From Kingdonia uniflora (Eukaryota > Streptophyta > Magnoliopsida > Ranunculales > Circaeasteraceae), in NCBI GenBank assembly GCA_014058105.1, contig JACGCM010002671.1, positions 434,001-498,000 of the forward strand: a stretch of DNA of 64,000 nt, in the 5' to 3' direction. Of the stretch, positions 45,227-57,395 are shown one piece after another. Numbering within the stretch: the first letter of the stretch is position 1; every line of letters begins with the position of its first letter. The position numbers and the translations under genes are program-made. The notes beneath the pieces were generated by a model. It was given only the letters and a program-made list of their open reading frames with translations, was not told the origin of the DNA and did no database searches.

Positions 45227-45591
45227 ATGACTCGAACCCTAATCACCAAACCAGCACTAAAATCTCTCTTCACCCGATCATTCACTTCCAATTCTCCCTC
45301 TCTAGTTTCACGCTCTTCGTCTCTCCTTCGCCTCCGACCTCTCGTCGCTCTCACCGATTTCTCTCGATTCACATTTGGTTTGAGTCAGCGATGTTTATTG
45401 TCGCCTCCAGCGGTATCTTTGGTGAATGATTCTTCGCCGAACTGGAACAATCGTCCACCAAAGGAGACGATAGTGCTTGAAGGGTGTGATTTCGAGCATT
45501 GGCTCATTATAATGCAAAAACCTGAAGGAGAACCCACTAGAGATGAAATCATTGATAGCTATATTCAAACCCTAGCGAAGGTGGTCGGAAG
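45227..45591 (+). CDS. MORF8: MORF8-like, exon 1: transit peptide and start of MORF box
   Basis: Encodes residues 1-121. The first 60 or so residues (MTRTLITKPALKSLFTRSFT...) are rich in Ser, Arg, Leu and Thr with no acidic residue before position 44, typical of an organelle transit peptide; MORF8 is known to be targeted to both mitochondria and plastids. The conserved box starts at NWNNRPPKETIVLEGCDFEH (72-91), continues WLIIMQKPEGEPTRDEIID and SYIQTLAKVVG, and is split after G121 by a phase-2 donor (ggaag|gtatgt). The ATG chosen is the first in frame after the pyrimidine-rich leader. Compared with the family, the usual VVMEPP is IIMQKP. Confidence 0.88.
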
Positions 45592-46256
45592 GTATGTGCT
45601 TATATTTTCCACTAAAGCGGCAAAGTTTTAGTTCTTAATGTATCTTTGATTAGCTATGGAATTGCGGTAAATTTTGATTTGGAGATAATGTTGATATATA
45701 AGCGGTTGAAAAGAAAATAACTTGAAAAATATATTAGCATTATACAGTTGCATAGTCTACACAAACAATCCTTTCGGTAAATGATCCTAATTTAAAGTGA
45801 CAAATAAAAATGAAGGTTGACATGCTTATTACTTTTTTTGTGTGGAACCGAAGGTAAATTTTTTTAGGGAGTTTGAGTTTCTCCTATTCAAATATTATGG
45901 ACTGCTATGACTTCTTACTTGAGTTGCAATTAATGTCTTTAAATTGTGTTGTGGCAATGAAATTGAGGTTTAACTGGGTGCTGGATTGTACTAGCTGGAG
46001 TTTAGGATTTCAATTATAGCTGAAAACTTCTTTGTAGAAGCTATGTGCAGGGGAGGATTCAGGAATATGTTTGAGGTTGGGTAAAAGGATAAAAGTGGGG
46101 CTTTGGGGCCGGAGCCACCAAGAATTTATTTGGGTATTAGAGAGAGAGAAAGAAAGAATTTTTTTTTGGAGTTTGCAATAGTTGTAATGATATGCTTATT
46201 ATTTTATTAGTTAACTAGCAGACGGGCGCTATCGCGTGTGCCTTCAATTATGTATC

Positions 46257-47137
46257 TATTAGGAAAAATTATGCTATGTTACCTCTGCAGCAATTATCAA
46301 AGGTAGAGATTAATAGAAATAAACCAGCAACAGTAGCAAGATGATCTGTGGGTACCGAAGTGATGATCAGGAGATGCTGAGTCGAGGACTAGGTCTCTAT
46401 CTTTAAGATGTTTCGCCGCACTGCCATTTGCAAACAGTTGATTGCTGCGTCGCCTCCAGGATAAAACATCAGAGTGAGAACTTCTCTTGCAAGGAAGAAG
46501 TACCTTCAAATGATTTGCACTTTCAACAATATTACTCGGATTCTAGGCTCTTAATAATATCAGAGAGGAAAAGAACTGTGTGTTCGATGGATGGATAAAA
46601 CTGAGGCACAATTTCTCTTTATATAGAGCAAGTTCGAAACGGTAACTAGAATTAATGGTGGGACACTTCATCAAAAAACATTTGAAGCGAAATTGAAACG
46701 TTTAAGACTTAAATACGAAACAGTTACGTTTGAGGAATTCAAAAACGAAAAAGTTCAGTTCGAATAGACTCTGTTCAAATTTTGTCTCCTGGGAACTCCA
46801 GGTCGAAAATAGACTCAGTTCGAATTTGGTCTCTTGGGAACTTCAGGTCAAAAATAGACTCAGTTCGAATTTGGTATAGGACGAGATCGAAAGGACTCAG
46901 TTCAAATTGGTCCAGTTCGAATAGAATTGGTTTTGACAAAATCAATTCTTTCATAGAGGCCCAAGACGAGGCCCAAGCCCATGAGCCAAACAAAGTTTTA
47001 AACCCATATTTTCGGCTCGCCCCCGCCCAACATATAAAATAAAAGACCAAGGTTATATCAATGAAACAAACTACTCTTCCAAGCAATGTGAGACTAAAGA
47101 AACCACCTAGAGGTTTTTGAATATATAAAACCCAACA
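46257..47137 (-). repeat. copia 3' LTR
   Basis: 881 bp. On the - strand it begins TGTTGGGTTTTATAT and has a TATA box (ctttatatag on +, 46,617-46,626). It contains two full copies and one partial copy of a 45-bp unit (gactcagttcgaatttggtc ... cttcaggtcaaaaata) at about 46,769-46,880, one more copy than the 5' LTR. Confidence 0.92.
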
Positions 47138-47148
47138 ATCCCCCACCA
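47138..47148 (-). other. copia polypurine tract
   Basis: tggtgggggat on the - strand directly before the 3' LTR start TGTTGGG. Confidence 0.7.
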
Positions 47149-47744
47149 TATCGAGAAAACATATCCGAGTAGAAATTCTAAAGCTGTGCGTAAGTAGCGG
47201 TGTCTTTCGACTTGAATCTTTATATAGTAAATATACTTTTGAAGTACTAGAAATTAGAGTGATATTCGTCTTGAACTCTACTTCTGGAGGATACAACTAA
47301 GGCACACCACACACAACTTTTATAGTGCAAAGTTCTAAAATGTTAGCGCTATACGACCATACGCTCGTATCCCGGTTCTAATGAAAGCTCTAGAGAACTT
47401 GCCCAAGTTCCCATAGGAAGCGGCCTCACTTCCATAATCATCGAGGTGAGTCTATCGAAGTACTCCTATAGCTAAGTACCCCACTCCATATAGAGTATAA
47501 CCCTCATTAAGAGTTATAGAATAACTCAACCTTAAATCGCTACAGGATGTCATGTTCTTATAGGGATGGACTAGGAGTAACTACCCCTTCTTAAAAAATG
47601 CATGATTCTTCTTAATTATCATACGACTTGTTTTTCCCTTTGAACCTATTTATTGGGATCTCCAATCTATAGGTTGGGTTACCATCATAGATATTCTAAC
47701 TATATGGGCTTTAGCCCTATCCTTTTTGAGGTGTTCCACACCTT

Positions 47745-50700
47745 CTCCCGAGCTAACCCTTTTGTTAAAGGATTAACCAGGTTCGCTTCTAACCGAACAA
47801 AATCTACTATGACAGCCCCAGAAGTGAGTTTCTTTCTTACGGTACTGTGCTTACGACGTATTTGTCATTTTTTGTCGTTGTAATAATGATTCTCCACTTT
47901 TGCAATAGCTGCAGTACTATCGCAGTGGATAAGTATGGCTGGTAACGGCTTATCCCATAAATGAATATCTGACAGAAGGTTTCTCAACCAATCTGCCTCC
48001 TCACTGGCAGTAGCTAGTACTATCAGTTCTAACTCCATCGTAGATTAGGCTAAAATAGTTTGTTTCTTGGACCTCCAAGAAACTGCCCCACCAGCTATGT
48101 TAAAGATATAACCGCTGGTAGCCTTGGAGTCTTCAGATAGGGTGTTCCAATCAGCATCGGTAAATCCCTCTAGGACTGCGGGGAATCGCTCATAGTGTAT
48201 TCCTAGGTTCATGGTTTTTTTTCAGATACCGCATGACCCTTTCTATAGCATACCAATGCTCCATACCAGGACAACTAGTAAATCTACATAACATCCCCAC
48301 TGCGTAAGCAATGTCTGGCCTAGTACAAACATACCGAAGGCTGCCAATGATACTAGCATACTCAGTTTGTCTAATACTGTCACCAGTATTCCTTAATAGC
48401 TTCTTACTAGGGTCGTAACGGGTGCACACAGGTTTACAGTCATAGTAGTTATACCTTTGCAAGATCTTCTTAATGTAATGAGACTGATCTAAAGTTATAC
48501 CACTTTCAGTTCTAGTAATCTTAATTCCCAAAATTACACTAGCTTCCCCCAAATCCTTCATGTCGAAATTTTGACTTAGTAGAACCTTGACATCATTAAC
48601 AACAGAGATATTAGATCCAATAATCAGCAAGTCATCCCATATAAGCATATAATAGTATAAATATTATCTACAACCTTGTAATAAATACATTTGTCACTTT
48701 CATTAATTTTAAAATCATGTGATATGACTAAGTTGTCAAATTTCTCATGCCACTGTTTTGGTGCCTGTTTGAGACCATATAAGGACTTTACCAATTTGCA
48801 GACTTTACGTTCCTGATTAGGCACGATAAATCCCTAAGGTTGGTCCATGCAAATCTCTTCATCCAAGTCACCATTCAAAAAAGTTGTTTGAACATCCATT
48901 TGGTGAACTACTAAGTTATGTACAGCAGCAGTAGCAAGTAAAACTCTAATCGAAGTAATTATAGTAACAGGAGAATAAGTGTCAAAGAAATCAATGTTCT
49001 CTCTCTGTCTAAATTCTTTAGCTACAAGCCTAGCTTTATATTTCTCAACTAACCCATCAGATCTCATTTTTTTTAAGGATCCATTTACAACCAATTAACT
49101 TGCAGCCGGGAGGTAAATCAGAAAGAACTCAAGTTCCATTGGACTCCAGAGAGTCCATCTCACTGTGCCAAATATCCGAATCCGGGGAGGTAAGAGCCTC
49201 TTTGAGGGTAGACGGATCTCCCTCTAGAGTATATATACTTCAAAATCAGGACCAAAATCCTTCTCCACTCGAGCTCTCTTGTTCCTTTTAACATTTGTAT
49301 TAATGTTCATGGTTTCCAAATTTCTAGGTTCTTCTATTCTAGGTGCAACAGAACTAGATGATGAACCCCCACTATCTCTAGATATGAAAGGAAACTTGTC
49401 TTCATAAAAATCAGTGTCAACAAATTCAATAATAGTTTTGTTTTGCAAATCAAAAAATCTATACGCTTTACTGTTAATTGTATAACCAATATAAACACAT
49501 TTATAAGCACGACTAACAAGTTTTGACCTTTTAGGATCAGGTATCCTGACATATGCTAAACATCCCCAAACTCTAAAGTATGAGACATTCAGCTTTCCAC
49601 CATTACATAATTCCAAAGGTGTAGCCAAGGTCTTTGAGTTAGAAACTCTGTTTAACACATAACAAACAGTTAATAATATTTCTCCCCACCAATGGGAAGC
49701 ATCTCCAAAACTTAGCATAATAGCAACTGCTAGTTTTGTGTAAGTACGGTTCTTACGTTCAACCTTACCGTTCATCTCAGGTGAATAAGGTAAATAAGGA
49801 ACTGTGGTCTCGTGAATAATACCTGTGGACTGATACAGCTCGTGGAACGCCCCTGAGTCATATTCAGCTCCTCTGTCACTTCGAAAACATTTTATTTTCT
49901 TTCCAAATTGAGTCTCAATTTCAACAAGAAAATCTTAAACATGTTCAGAGCTTCGCTCTTGTGAGCCATAAGATATACATAAGTGTAATTAGAATGGTCA
50001 TCAATAAAAGTTATAAAATAATGTTTCCCATTCCTTGTTAAAATCCTTTCTAATTCACAAATGTCTGAGTGTATAAGGTCCAAGGTTCCAGATTCTCTTT
50101 GTACAAATTTGTGAGGGGTTTTAGTAATCTTTGCTTGAGAGCAATATTCGCATTTCTCAAAACTATCCAAAGGGAATTTTGAAATCAAACTCAGGTTAAA
50201 CATACTTTTAATGAGCTTCTTGTTAACATGACAAAACCTACTATGCCAAACATTAAAAGTATACACAGAGTAAGAAGAAGATTCTTTATTAATCATATCA
50301 ATATTAAGTTTAAACATAGAATCACACGCATAGCCTTTACCCACAAATTCCCCATTCTTGGTGATTGTATAAACGTCACCTCCAATATTCTGCGTAAACC
50401 CAAACCTTATTCAGGAGAAAAGCAGATGCAAGATTCTTTCTCATTTGAGGGGTATGAAGCACATCCTTCAGAATGAGAGTCCTCCCATAGGTAAACTTCA
50501 TCCTGATGTTTCTAGTTCCAGCAACCTCTGTGGTGTTGTGGTGTGGGTGTCCCCAGCAACACGTTCTTGCCCTTAGCTTCAACATAAGTTTTATACAACT
50601 CCCTATCAAAATAGACGTGGCGGGTAGCACCAGAGTTCATCCACCATCCTTCTGAGCCAATGACCATATTAACCTCATATATCATAGCAACCAGATGTTC

Positions 50701-51580
50701 TTTAGACACATGCTCGGTCAAATGGACCTTTGCAGGTTTTGGCTTGTTACGGCAGTCCCGAGCCATGTATCCTTGTCGACTACAGTTATAACAAATAAAC
50801 TGGACAAATTCTTGTTTGTTTGTTTTCGAGGTAGGTACAGAGTTGTTCGAGCTAGGGTTCTTGTTTGGTTTGCAGGACTGGTTTTTCATACCCTTTTTCA
50901 CCGGCTTCAGAGAAGCATTTGTAATCTTGTTCTTATTGTGATTAGACACAAACATAACTTCATTAATGTCTTGTTTTCTCGCTTCTTCCTCGATGCGGAG
51001 GCACACGATAAGGCTCTCCATAGAAAACTCTTTTGATTTATGTTGAAGGGTATTTTTGAACTCCTTCCAGGCCGGAGGTAATTTGTCTATGAGGACAGCA
51101 ACCTGGAATTGTTCATCTAATTTGATACCCTCAGAAATAATCTCATGAGTTATCTTTTGGAGTTCGTGAGATTGAGTTATGACTGACTTATAACTATGCA
51201 TCTTAAAATTCAAGTAGTGGCTAACTGCGTACTTTTTCGACCCAGCCTCCTCCGTATCATACTTTTTTTAGAGAGCGTCCCAAATTTCCTTAGCGGATTC
51301 TAACACAGAGTAGAAATCATACAGGTCATCGCTAAATCCATTCAGGATGAAATTCTTATAAAGAAAATCATCTGCAGTCCATTTCTCTAGGGCCTTTACA
51401 AATTCAGGGAGTACGGGTTTGACTTCATTAGGCTTAGTAGAGATACACGACTCAACTACTTTTTTAGTGGTTAAATAAAAAAATATTTTTTGTTTTCACC
51501 GACGGAAGTTCTTACCTTCAAATTTGAAAGGTTTGTTGTTGTCGGTGACGACAGATCGGACATCACTATCTCCGTCCATA
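47745..51580 (-). pseudogene. copia Gag-Pol polyprotein remnant
   Basis: Gag starts MDGDSDVRSVVTDNNKPFKF at 51,580, 25 bp inside the 5' LTR. Then: the gag body (51,213-50,800), zinc knuckle CYNCSRQGYMARDC whose His is Tyr, protease with WWMNSGATRHVYF (catalytic Asp of DSG replaced by Asn), integrase (50,344-49,224) with HSRFCHVN, CEYCSQAKITKTPHKF, DLIHSDICEL, FIDDHSNYTYVY and NGKVERKNRTYTKLA, reverse transcriptase (49,094-48,190) with VHQMDVQTTFLNGDLDEEIC, KSLYGLKQAPKQWHEKFD and ASIIGSLRYVCTRPDIAYAV, and RNase H to 47,745. The YVDD catalytic motif at about 48,640 is split by a one-base deletion. A TAG interrupts QP-GF at about 48,835. No autonomous activity is expected. Confidence 0.88.
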
Positions 51581-51604
51581 GCAAATACTAGAACGTCTTA
51601 AAAT

Positions 51605-52407
51605 TGTTAAGAAAAATTATGCTATGTTACCTCTGCAACAATTATCGAATGTAGAGATTAATAGAAATAAACCAGCAACAGTAGCAAGATGATCTTGTGG
51701 GTACCGAAGTGATGATCAGGAGATGCTGAGTCGAAGACTAGGTCTCTATCTTTAAGACGTTTCGCCACACTAAACAGTTGATTGCTGCATCACCTCCAGG
51801 ATAAAACAGCAGAGTGGGAACCTCTCTTACAAGGAAGAAGTACCTTCGAATGATTTGCACTTTCAACAATATTACTCGGATTTTAGGCTCATGATAATAT
51901 CGGAGAGAAGAGAAGAACTGTGTGTTCGATGGATGGATAAAACTGAGGCACAGTTTCTCTTTATATAGAGCAAGTTCGAAACGGTAACAAGAGTTAATGG
52001 TGGGACACGTCATAAAAAACGTTCGAATTGGAAGTGAAACGTTTAAGACTTAAATACGATGAAAAAGTTCAGTTCGAATAGACTCGGTTCGAATTTGGTC
52101 TCCTGGGAACTCCAGGTCAAAAATAGACTCAGTTCGAATTTGGTCTAGGTCGAAATCAAAAGGACTCAGTTCGAATTGGTCCAGCTCGAATAGAATTGGT
52201 TTTGACAAAATCAATTCTTTCATAGAGGCCCAAGACCGAGGCCCAAGCTCATGAGCCAAACAAAGTTTTAAACCCATATTTTCGGCCCGCCCCCGCCCAA
52301 CATATGGAATAAAAGACCAAGGTTGTATCAAGGAAACAAACTACTCTTCCAAGCAATGTGGGACTAAAGAAACCACATAGAGGTTTTTGAAGATATAAAA
52401 CCCAACA
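51605..52407 (-). repeat. copia 5' LTR
   Basis: 803 bp, TG...CA on the - strand, TATA box ctttatatag (+) at 51,959-51,968. It matches the 3' LTR throughout but lacks one 45-bp internal unit and about 8 bp (gccatttg) present there. Confidence 0.92.
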
Positions 52408-55149
52408 GTACCAAATTTCATTGCTATAACATAGATCTTCTTACGCATCAAACTATAAACCACATGTTAATTCCATCCCTAGATTAGTGTTATTATCGCC
52501 ATAAACCTACAGACCACAAAATATTAAGTATCTTTTTTTTTGAACTTCAAATAGAAAAAAGGGCTTCACAGAAAATAAACTCGTTCGACAACTTCCGACG
52601 CACCACACCAGACTCTTGATCATAAATATACGTCATAAGGCAAATTTTGATCATAAAGGATTTTCGATGCAATTCCGACATACAACTGTTGCGGTGGTGA
52701 CTCCCAATGGCTTCTCAATTTCCACTTCAGCATTACAAATGTAGAATGTTGAAGCAGTAACTAACAATAAACACACCGAACTTACCCAAACAGAAACATA
52801 TCCAAGTAATCACCAACATCAAAATCAACACAGCTGACAAGAGACTTGATCCTCTGTGGAACGGCTATCACCCTTAATTATTTATCAGATTCCTACTTAG
52901 AGCTTCTGAGTATATTACAGTAACCTACAGAACAATTCCTATTACAACAGAAAAATTCCTATACCAGTATTTCACATGTAGGAAGTAACTTAACATCACC
53001 CAATGAATGGTCTTTTATTAAATTCATCTTGAAGTGTTCCCTACCAACCTGGAGAATATGCAAAAGGAAATATCAAATAAATGAAGTAAATATTGTCAAT
53101 GTTGCATGAAACACAATTTAGCAAGATGTTGTGAAATACCGAAAACTAAAAACAGTAATGGTGTCACACTCTAATCGTAATTCCTTGCAAAAGTGTAAAT
53201 CCCAAAGTCTGCTCTAAACAATATTAATTACCAAGACTATCCGGAACCTATTTTAAGGGTGAGAAGGATTGGACATTCACATAAAATGAGTAATGTGGTC
53301 ATTTTTTGGCTTTGTTAGGTCACTTGTGAAATATCATCAATCAGATTTCATCACAATATAACTCATTTAACAATATATAGTGACCCTATGTTTAAGGAAT
53401 GACATTGTTCAAGTAGCTTCCCAGTTTAGGGTGAGAAGGATTGGACATTTACATAGTCTTAGTGTTGTACTCTTACCCGTTCTTCTTGTCCACTAAGACC
53501 ATCAATTGTATTGACTGTCCATAACTAAAATTAAGCCTCACCTTAACATTGTTAGATTAGCTTTATAATCACTTGGGGTTCCTGAATAATGGGAAAAAGA
53601 TTAACATAGTCACATATGTTAGCTAACAACCTAAACAAGGATGAATGAAAAAATAATAACAATGCAGGACAGTAGAAGGATACTTTTAAGAGCCACCATT
53701 TGCAATCAGAATATTGTTGTTTGTGACCTTACCTTTTTATATGATTATGTTATAGATTTTACTATAGTACCCTTATGGTGCTTTACGACTTGTAGCTCCG
53801 TGGCCTCCCATTTTTATAAATGTTTTGAATGGAGGTAGATACTCTATTGTTTACTTTTTCACAATTGGAAAATGGGGCTTTACTCTGGTCGTTATCAATC
53901 TAAGTAGACTGGTCGCAGATAACTCAAAGCAACCCGGTATACATTGGTGCACACTCATAACTAATCCAAGATATTATTATGACCTTCTTAATGAGAGATG
54001 GGCTTTACAGCCTCAAACCTAAGCTTTTACATTCATACTTTAGAGTATAAGCCTATAAGGTTTTTAGATTTATTTAAGAGAAGACAACTTCTGCAATTTG
54101 ATTAGCCAGACTATATTCTTTAGAGCCAACATATGTTAGGCTACTCTAGAAGCCATTTGCTTCATACAAAGCATAAATACCACATAATAAAGAAACCAAA
54201 CCAAATCAAACGAAAAAGAAAATATCATAAATCTAATCTAATAACAAAATCAAATCCTAGAAAAATGTTGGAACATTTTATAGAGATTATCTTTACCTCG
54301 ACATGTTTCATGGTTTGCCCGTGCATATGGAGAATCTCATGCATGCACATTGAGAACAAAATCGTCCAAGTATGCTTTTGTAGATAAATGTTTTCTTCTA
54401 ATTGTAGTAGACGGGGATGAGCTACATGTCTCTCTCTGCAGTGGCGGTGGCAGGGGTTTAGAGATTCCCTTATTGGAACTTTCTTGCAGTCCTTCATCAC
54501 TGTTGATGAAATAAAGAACCCATGAATTTTTCTCTATCTAAAAACAATTAAGACATTTGCTATAATTAAAAGAAGAGAAAGGCAATGAAATTGCTTACTA
54601 TAAAGCATTAGGGATAAAGAGTCTAAAAAAAAATACCGCATGAAAGGGATCCCCTTGGAAAACCTGTTAAAAAACATACACATCAAATGCTAAATTAACC
54701 AATACAATCAACTGATTGTATGCTATCGTAGTAAAGACTAATGAGGCAAAAGAGATGGGAGTGTTTCCCCAATCAAAAGCTCCAAAATCGAAATATGTCT
54801 ACATAGATATCATCGGAACCAAATCCTTAAACCATATTGCAACAAATTTAGACGCTTTTCTTCAAGATTCTTGGTCAGAAGGTTTTTTTGTTCCACATAT
54901 GATACTTCGGTAGATATTGATTTACAGAGGACATAAATCTCACATTGATACTTGGAACTCTCTGTTGAATGATTTGGGCCACCATTCTCTGTGTTGTTCA
55001 TGTTCAAGGGGATACTGATATTGGAGCCATAAGACGTAATTGTGCCTTAGCATATGTTGTTTCCCATGTGAAGCACCGAGGTTTTGACAGAGAAATTGAG
55101 ATAGAGTTAGATAGAAACAATACATGGTAAAATGATTTCTTTGGAAGTT
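52408..55149. other. unassigned part of MORF intron 1
   Basis: A/T-rich. A 26-bp direct repeat (gggtgagaaggattggacat) occurs at about 53,257 and 53,431. Short open frames on both strands show no family match. Sequence near 54,430-54,500 is more G/C-rich but not identifiable. Confidence 0.35.
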
Positions 55150-55270
55150 GGTCGATAGTTAAGCTCGATTTCCCAATACCATGATCTCCAGCGACAACTA
55201 CATGAACCTCCATCTTCTTGCCACTCGAATTCGCCTTCCTGACGGCATCGCCATTGAAACAATAATCCAA
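55150..55270 (-). pseudogene. P-loop GTPase fragment, MIRO-like
   Basis: The - strand frame MDYCFNGDAVRKANSSGKKM, then EVHVVVAGDHGIGKSSLTID, has a G1/P-loop G-D-x-G-x-G-K-S-S-L preceded by a hydrophobic strand, the arrangement in the first GTPase domain of plant mitochondrial Rho GTPases (consensus VVVAGD-GTGKSSLI). The following sequence does not match the family, so only about 40 residues are recognisable. Other P-loop NTPases remain possible. Confidence 0.4.
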
Positions 55271-55457
55271 AAGCTTACAAATAAAAATGGTAAATCCAAA
55301 TTTTAAACTTCATAGGATTCACGAGTAAATAAAATTTATATGATGCGTTCACAAAAATTCACTTCAATAAGGCAGAGGCTGATAGGGGTTTGGTTGAATC
55401 CAAATTCTATATGTATGCTTCATGGGATGACATGAAGTCACTCCTAATTTTTTTTTT

Positions 55458-55509
55458 CAGGGGCGAACCCCCGGCACCCCCACTCCTAAATCTCTGGCTC
55501 CGCCCCTAG
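55458..55509. repeat. short palindromic transposon-end-like sequence
   Basis: caggggcgaacccccggc ... ggctccgcccctag forms an imperfect inverted repeat whose arms resemble common plant hAT-type ends (caggggcggagccag). No flanking duplication recognised. Confidence 0.45.
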
Positions 55510-57114
55510 TAGAGATGAATCATATGCTATTATATTATAAAAAGATTTTAAACTAAACCCTAGATGAGATGAGTTGAAGTTCAATTTTGATGATAACTAT
55601 GGACTTACATTGTTAAAAGCGATTATGGAGTTGAGGATAGGTAGGCTGTGGAAGGGATAAAGCAACTTTGAGGTAGGTTTTGGCCTTCAAAGATTTTTAA
55701 GGAGAAAAAAAAGAAAGGAGCAAAATTTGGGGCGGACGGAAATTTTTGGTTTGGACGAAAATCTAATATCCAAGTATAGCGCTGTTTATGTTTGGTTATT
55801 ACAATTTTGATGCCTATTTTGAACTATTTTTGTTTTGGTTTTTTTGGGACATTTTAGTATTAAAAAAAAGGCCAAATCAACCAAAGTAGCAGAAATATCC
55901 AAGGACACCTATTGATTCCTACATAAGGGGTTATAACTATAACCCTAGATGAGTCCTCAACATGTGTGGGATTTGTGATCAACAGCCGATATTAACTCTA
56001 ATTGCATGGTTATTCTTTTAGTAGTATAGATATTGGTGATTGGTTGAGATATTTGGGTATGTACTTACACAAAAAACCAGAAAATTTAAGAAAAGTTTAG
56101 TCAAATATAAGGTTATTGGTGTTATATTAATATCCAGGGTGTGATTAACAACCAACCCTGAGTTCTATGTGTGTCTGTCCTTGGCAATTTGTGTTTACTT
56201 TTAACAGGTCCATATTCTTGCATAAGATAAACGAGGGATTATATTTAGTGAGATCTTCAAATCAATTTTTCTCGTATAATTCCTCTTCTTGAACTCAGTG
56301 AGGGATTAGCTGGAGGTCCTCTTATGTGTAGATTTGTAAAATCTTGGTCGCTTCCGAGTAACTTTTTTATTTATTTACTAAGTTGTCTCCTTTCTCCTCC
56401 TAATACCACCACCAGCAGTAGCGGCTTCTACAGCTAAACCGCATATTTCCCTTCCTTGCTCTTTATTTCTACTGTTGGCCCCTTTGGTCAAGAAGTAAAA
56501 AAAATCTTAATGCAATTGTTGGGAAAGTTTGAGAATTGGGATAGATTCTATATCCTTTATAGGAAGAAGTGCTCTCCTGAACTCTGATTTCAGATCAAGT
56601 ATTCTTAGCTACATTGTGGCTGTTTTTTTCGTAGCCTGATGTGAAGTTGAAGGTTATTATGGGATAGTAGGGTCTTCTGATGTTTATTTGGCGGGGAGCT
56701 TATGTTTAATGTTTTCAGTAAGGAATTTCAACACCCTACTAGTGTGATGGAAAGTTACAAGTTAATTAATCCATCGAGACTCTAAAAAGGAGCAAATTTC
56801 TTACTTTTATCTCACATTGCAAAGGTATTAGTCTTAACTCTATGGCACTATGGAGAATTGTTTCTAGGTATAGTAATTAATATCTACATTGGCTAGGTTA
56901 AAATTTTACATCAAAAATTACAAGTTAAAAGGGTCACTGCATGTCCTTGGGAATGAAGTTGCTATAAACGAAATTCTATTAATATCAATATAGGAAGATT
57001 ATTAACTTAAATTGTGTACTGTACTTTGTAAGTTATCCCTTTCGGTTCTTATGTTTGCTCCGTTTTGGTAATTACATGCGTTTAATTATACATTTTCATT
57101 TTATTTTTAAACAG

Positions 57115-57212
57115 CGAGGAAGAAGCAAGGAAATCCATCTACTCGGTTTCAACTAAACACTATTTTGCATTTGGGTGCACTGTCTCTGAGGAGGTTTCTT
57201 ATAAGATCAAAG
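57115..57212 (+). CDS. MORF8: MORF8-like, exon 2
   Basis: 98 nt between tttaaacag and gtacaa, encoding residues 122-154: EEEARKSIYSVSTKHYFAFG, then CTVSEEVSYKIK. This is the centre of the MORF box (family Y-x-x-S-T-x-x-Y-F-A-F-G). Cys follows FAFG where Ala or Val is usual. Confidence 0.9.
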
Positions 57213-57329
57213 GTACAATTTTCTGTTTCGTTGATCAGTGCATAAGTTACGGTACTCTGACATTGTCACAATTGGCTCAAAGTTTGTTTTGTTTATATGT
57301 AATCTGTTGTGCTCATGAAATTACTGCAG

Positions 57330-57395
57330 AACTCCCAAGAGTAAGCTGGGTCCTTCCTGATTCCTACTTGGATGCCAAAAATAGAGATTACGGAG
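57330..57395 (+). CDS. MORF8: MORF8-like, exon 3
   Basis: 66 nt between tactgcag and gtaaag, encoding ELPRVSWVLPDSYLDAKNRD then YG, residues 155-176. It holds the most conserved motif of the family, VLPDSYLD. Phase 1 at its end joins exon 4 as G-G-E-P-F. Confidence 0.9.

Larger units (their letters stand above)
46257..52407 (-). mobile_element. Ty1/copia element with both LTRs
   Basis: Two LTRs in the same orientation (46,257-47,137 and 51,605-52,407) enclose gag-protease-integrase-reverse transcriptase-RNase H on the - strand, the copia gene order. The flanks gtatc (46,252-46,256) and gtacc (52,408-52,412) are a 5-bp target-site duplication with one mismatch. The polypurine tract tggtgggggat (- strand) adjoins the left, 3', LTR. 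LTR sequences differ by substitutions and indels, so the insertion is not recent. The polyprotein is interrupted by stops and frameshifts. Confidence 0.93.
45592..57114 (+). other. MORF8-like intron 1, 11.5 kb, carrying a copia element
   Basis: Starts gtatgt and ends tttaaacag, so splice sites are canonical. It holds copia element 46,257-52,407 on the opposite strand, a P-loop GTPase-like fragment (55,150-55,270) and a short palindromic transposon end (55,458-55,509). The exon 1 to exon 2 join G-S-E-E-E-A-R is exactly the family sequence, proving the two ends belong together. Family members usually have introns of ordinary length. Confidence 0.85.

Noticed and set aside
46045..55509. caggggaggattcagg at 46,049 and the ctggctccgcccctag end at 55,509 as the two ends of one large hAT element holding the copia insertion
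   Set aside because: The ends are only loosely similar, the flanking 8 bp do not match (gctatgtg against tagagatg), and the right sequence is already palindromic by itself.
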